A stretch of 64,000 nucleotides of DNA from Methanoregulaceae archaeon PtaB.Bin056 (GTDB taxonomy: Archaea; Halobacteriota; Methanomicrobia; Methanomicrobiales; Methanospirillaceae): NCBI GenBank assembly GCA_002067095.1, contig MVQD01000086.1, forward strand, positions 21,029-85,028. The letters run 5' to 3'. Numbering within the stretch: position 1 is the first letter of the stretch; every line of letters starts with the position of its first letter. The translations under genes and the position numbers were made by a program. Of the stretch, positions 63,819 through 64,000 are shown in pieces. The notes under the pieces are model-generated. The model saw only the letters and a list, made by a program, of their open reading frames with translations. It made no database searches and was not told the origin of the DNA.

Positions 63819-64000
63819 ATGAGCAGGTACTCCCTGACCGGAAACCTGAAGGAAGCGGCTTTCCAGCGGGGCGCAGACCTCTTCGGGGTGGCGGACGCGT
63901 CCTGTTTCCTTCGTCCTGACTACCGGGGGAACCGCCCGCAGGAGATCATGCCGGGCGTCGCCTCAGTCGTCGTGCTCGGCGTCTCGGTCCCCCGCGGCGC
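63819..64000 (+). CDS. QueG-like/iron-sulfur protein, N-terminal part
   Basis: From ATG 63819 the frame is open to the window edge. The 60 visible residues (GNLKEAAFQRGADLFGVADA, then PGVASVVVLGVSVPRG) match the start of epoxyqueuosine reductase-like and related ferredoxin-domain proteins. The cofactor motifs lie outside, so the assignment is tentative. Confidence 0.55.
   Translation, partial: MSRYSLTGNLKEAAFQRGADLFGVADASCFLRPDYRGNRPQEIMPGVASVVVLGVSVPRG

Overview
The window looks like the chromosome of a methanogenic archaeon of the order Methanomicrobiales. Supporting features are PKD/PQQ and NHL surface proteins, DUF2193 and DUF2180 proteins, an AqpM-type aquaporin, a methanogen-type CO dehydrogenase, Thr/Pro-linker surface proteins, archaeal TATA elements, and a type II tRNA-Leu without an encoded CCA. 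This is inferred from gene content; no species can be named from the sequence alone.

Layout. (1) 1-13 kb holds secreted and surface proteins: a giant three-propeller PQQ/PKD protein running off the left edge, a Thr/Pro-linked cell-surface protein with a broken copy of part of itself beside it, a flavin-reductase-like protein, two Cache-domain lipoproteins and an NHL propeller. (2) 13-16.1 kb is a leftward sulfur-relay operon: two half-size YeeE/YedE transporters, a double DsrE protein, a TusA-like protein and a decayed C_GCAxxG_C_C gene. (3) 16.5-50 kb is a large metalloid/metal island. It contains two ArsR regulators, AqpM, ArsM with an AbrB partner, an ArsP-type permease, small thioredoxin and zinc-binding redox proteins, Acr3, a second arsenite-type permease, ArsC, ArsF and ArsG homologues, two CDF exporters, a Cys-rich permease, CooS plus ferredoxin, and small secreted proteins, one with a Cys-rich tail. 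In its middle sits a translationally coupled pair of very large proteins, a VWA protein and a double-AAA ATPase (29.5-37.4 kb). (4) 51-58 kb holds an adenylate-forming ligase, a dead IS481-type transposase, a secreted C-type-lectin-fold protein, an integrase-tail fragment and two AAA_14/DUF4143 ATPases facing each other. (5) 58.15-63.03 kb is an integrated mobile element in tRNA-Leu(TAA), bounded by a 16-bp direct repeat of the tRNA 3' end and now crippled by an IS256 remnant. (6) Beyond the tRNA lie a small membrane protein and the start of a QueG-like iron-sulfur protein.

How the genes fit together. The strongest non-gene signal is a 16-bp dyad, TTCAA-N6-TTGAA, found exactly five times, each time in a promoter region: before DUF2193, the ArsP permease, CooS, the thioredoxin/DsbD-like gene heading the arsC-arsF-arsG run, and a small secreted protein. 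A degenerate copy abuts the start codon of the first ArsR gene. I read this as one ArsR-controlled regulon joining arsenic methylation, reduction and export to CO dehydrogenase and a secreted protein. A different dyad precedes the Cys-rich permease, which is followed by the second ArsR.

Several otherwise recognisable genes carry single-base frameshifts, nearly all +1 (C_GCAxxG_C_C protein, FTR catalytic chain, MFS exporter, MarR regulator, last membrane protein). These are either real decay or residual assembly errors, and raw reads are needed to decide.
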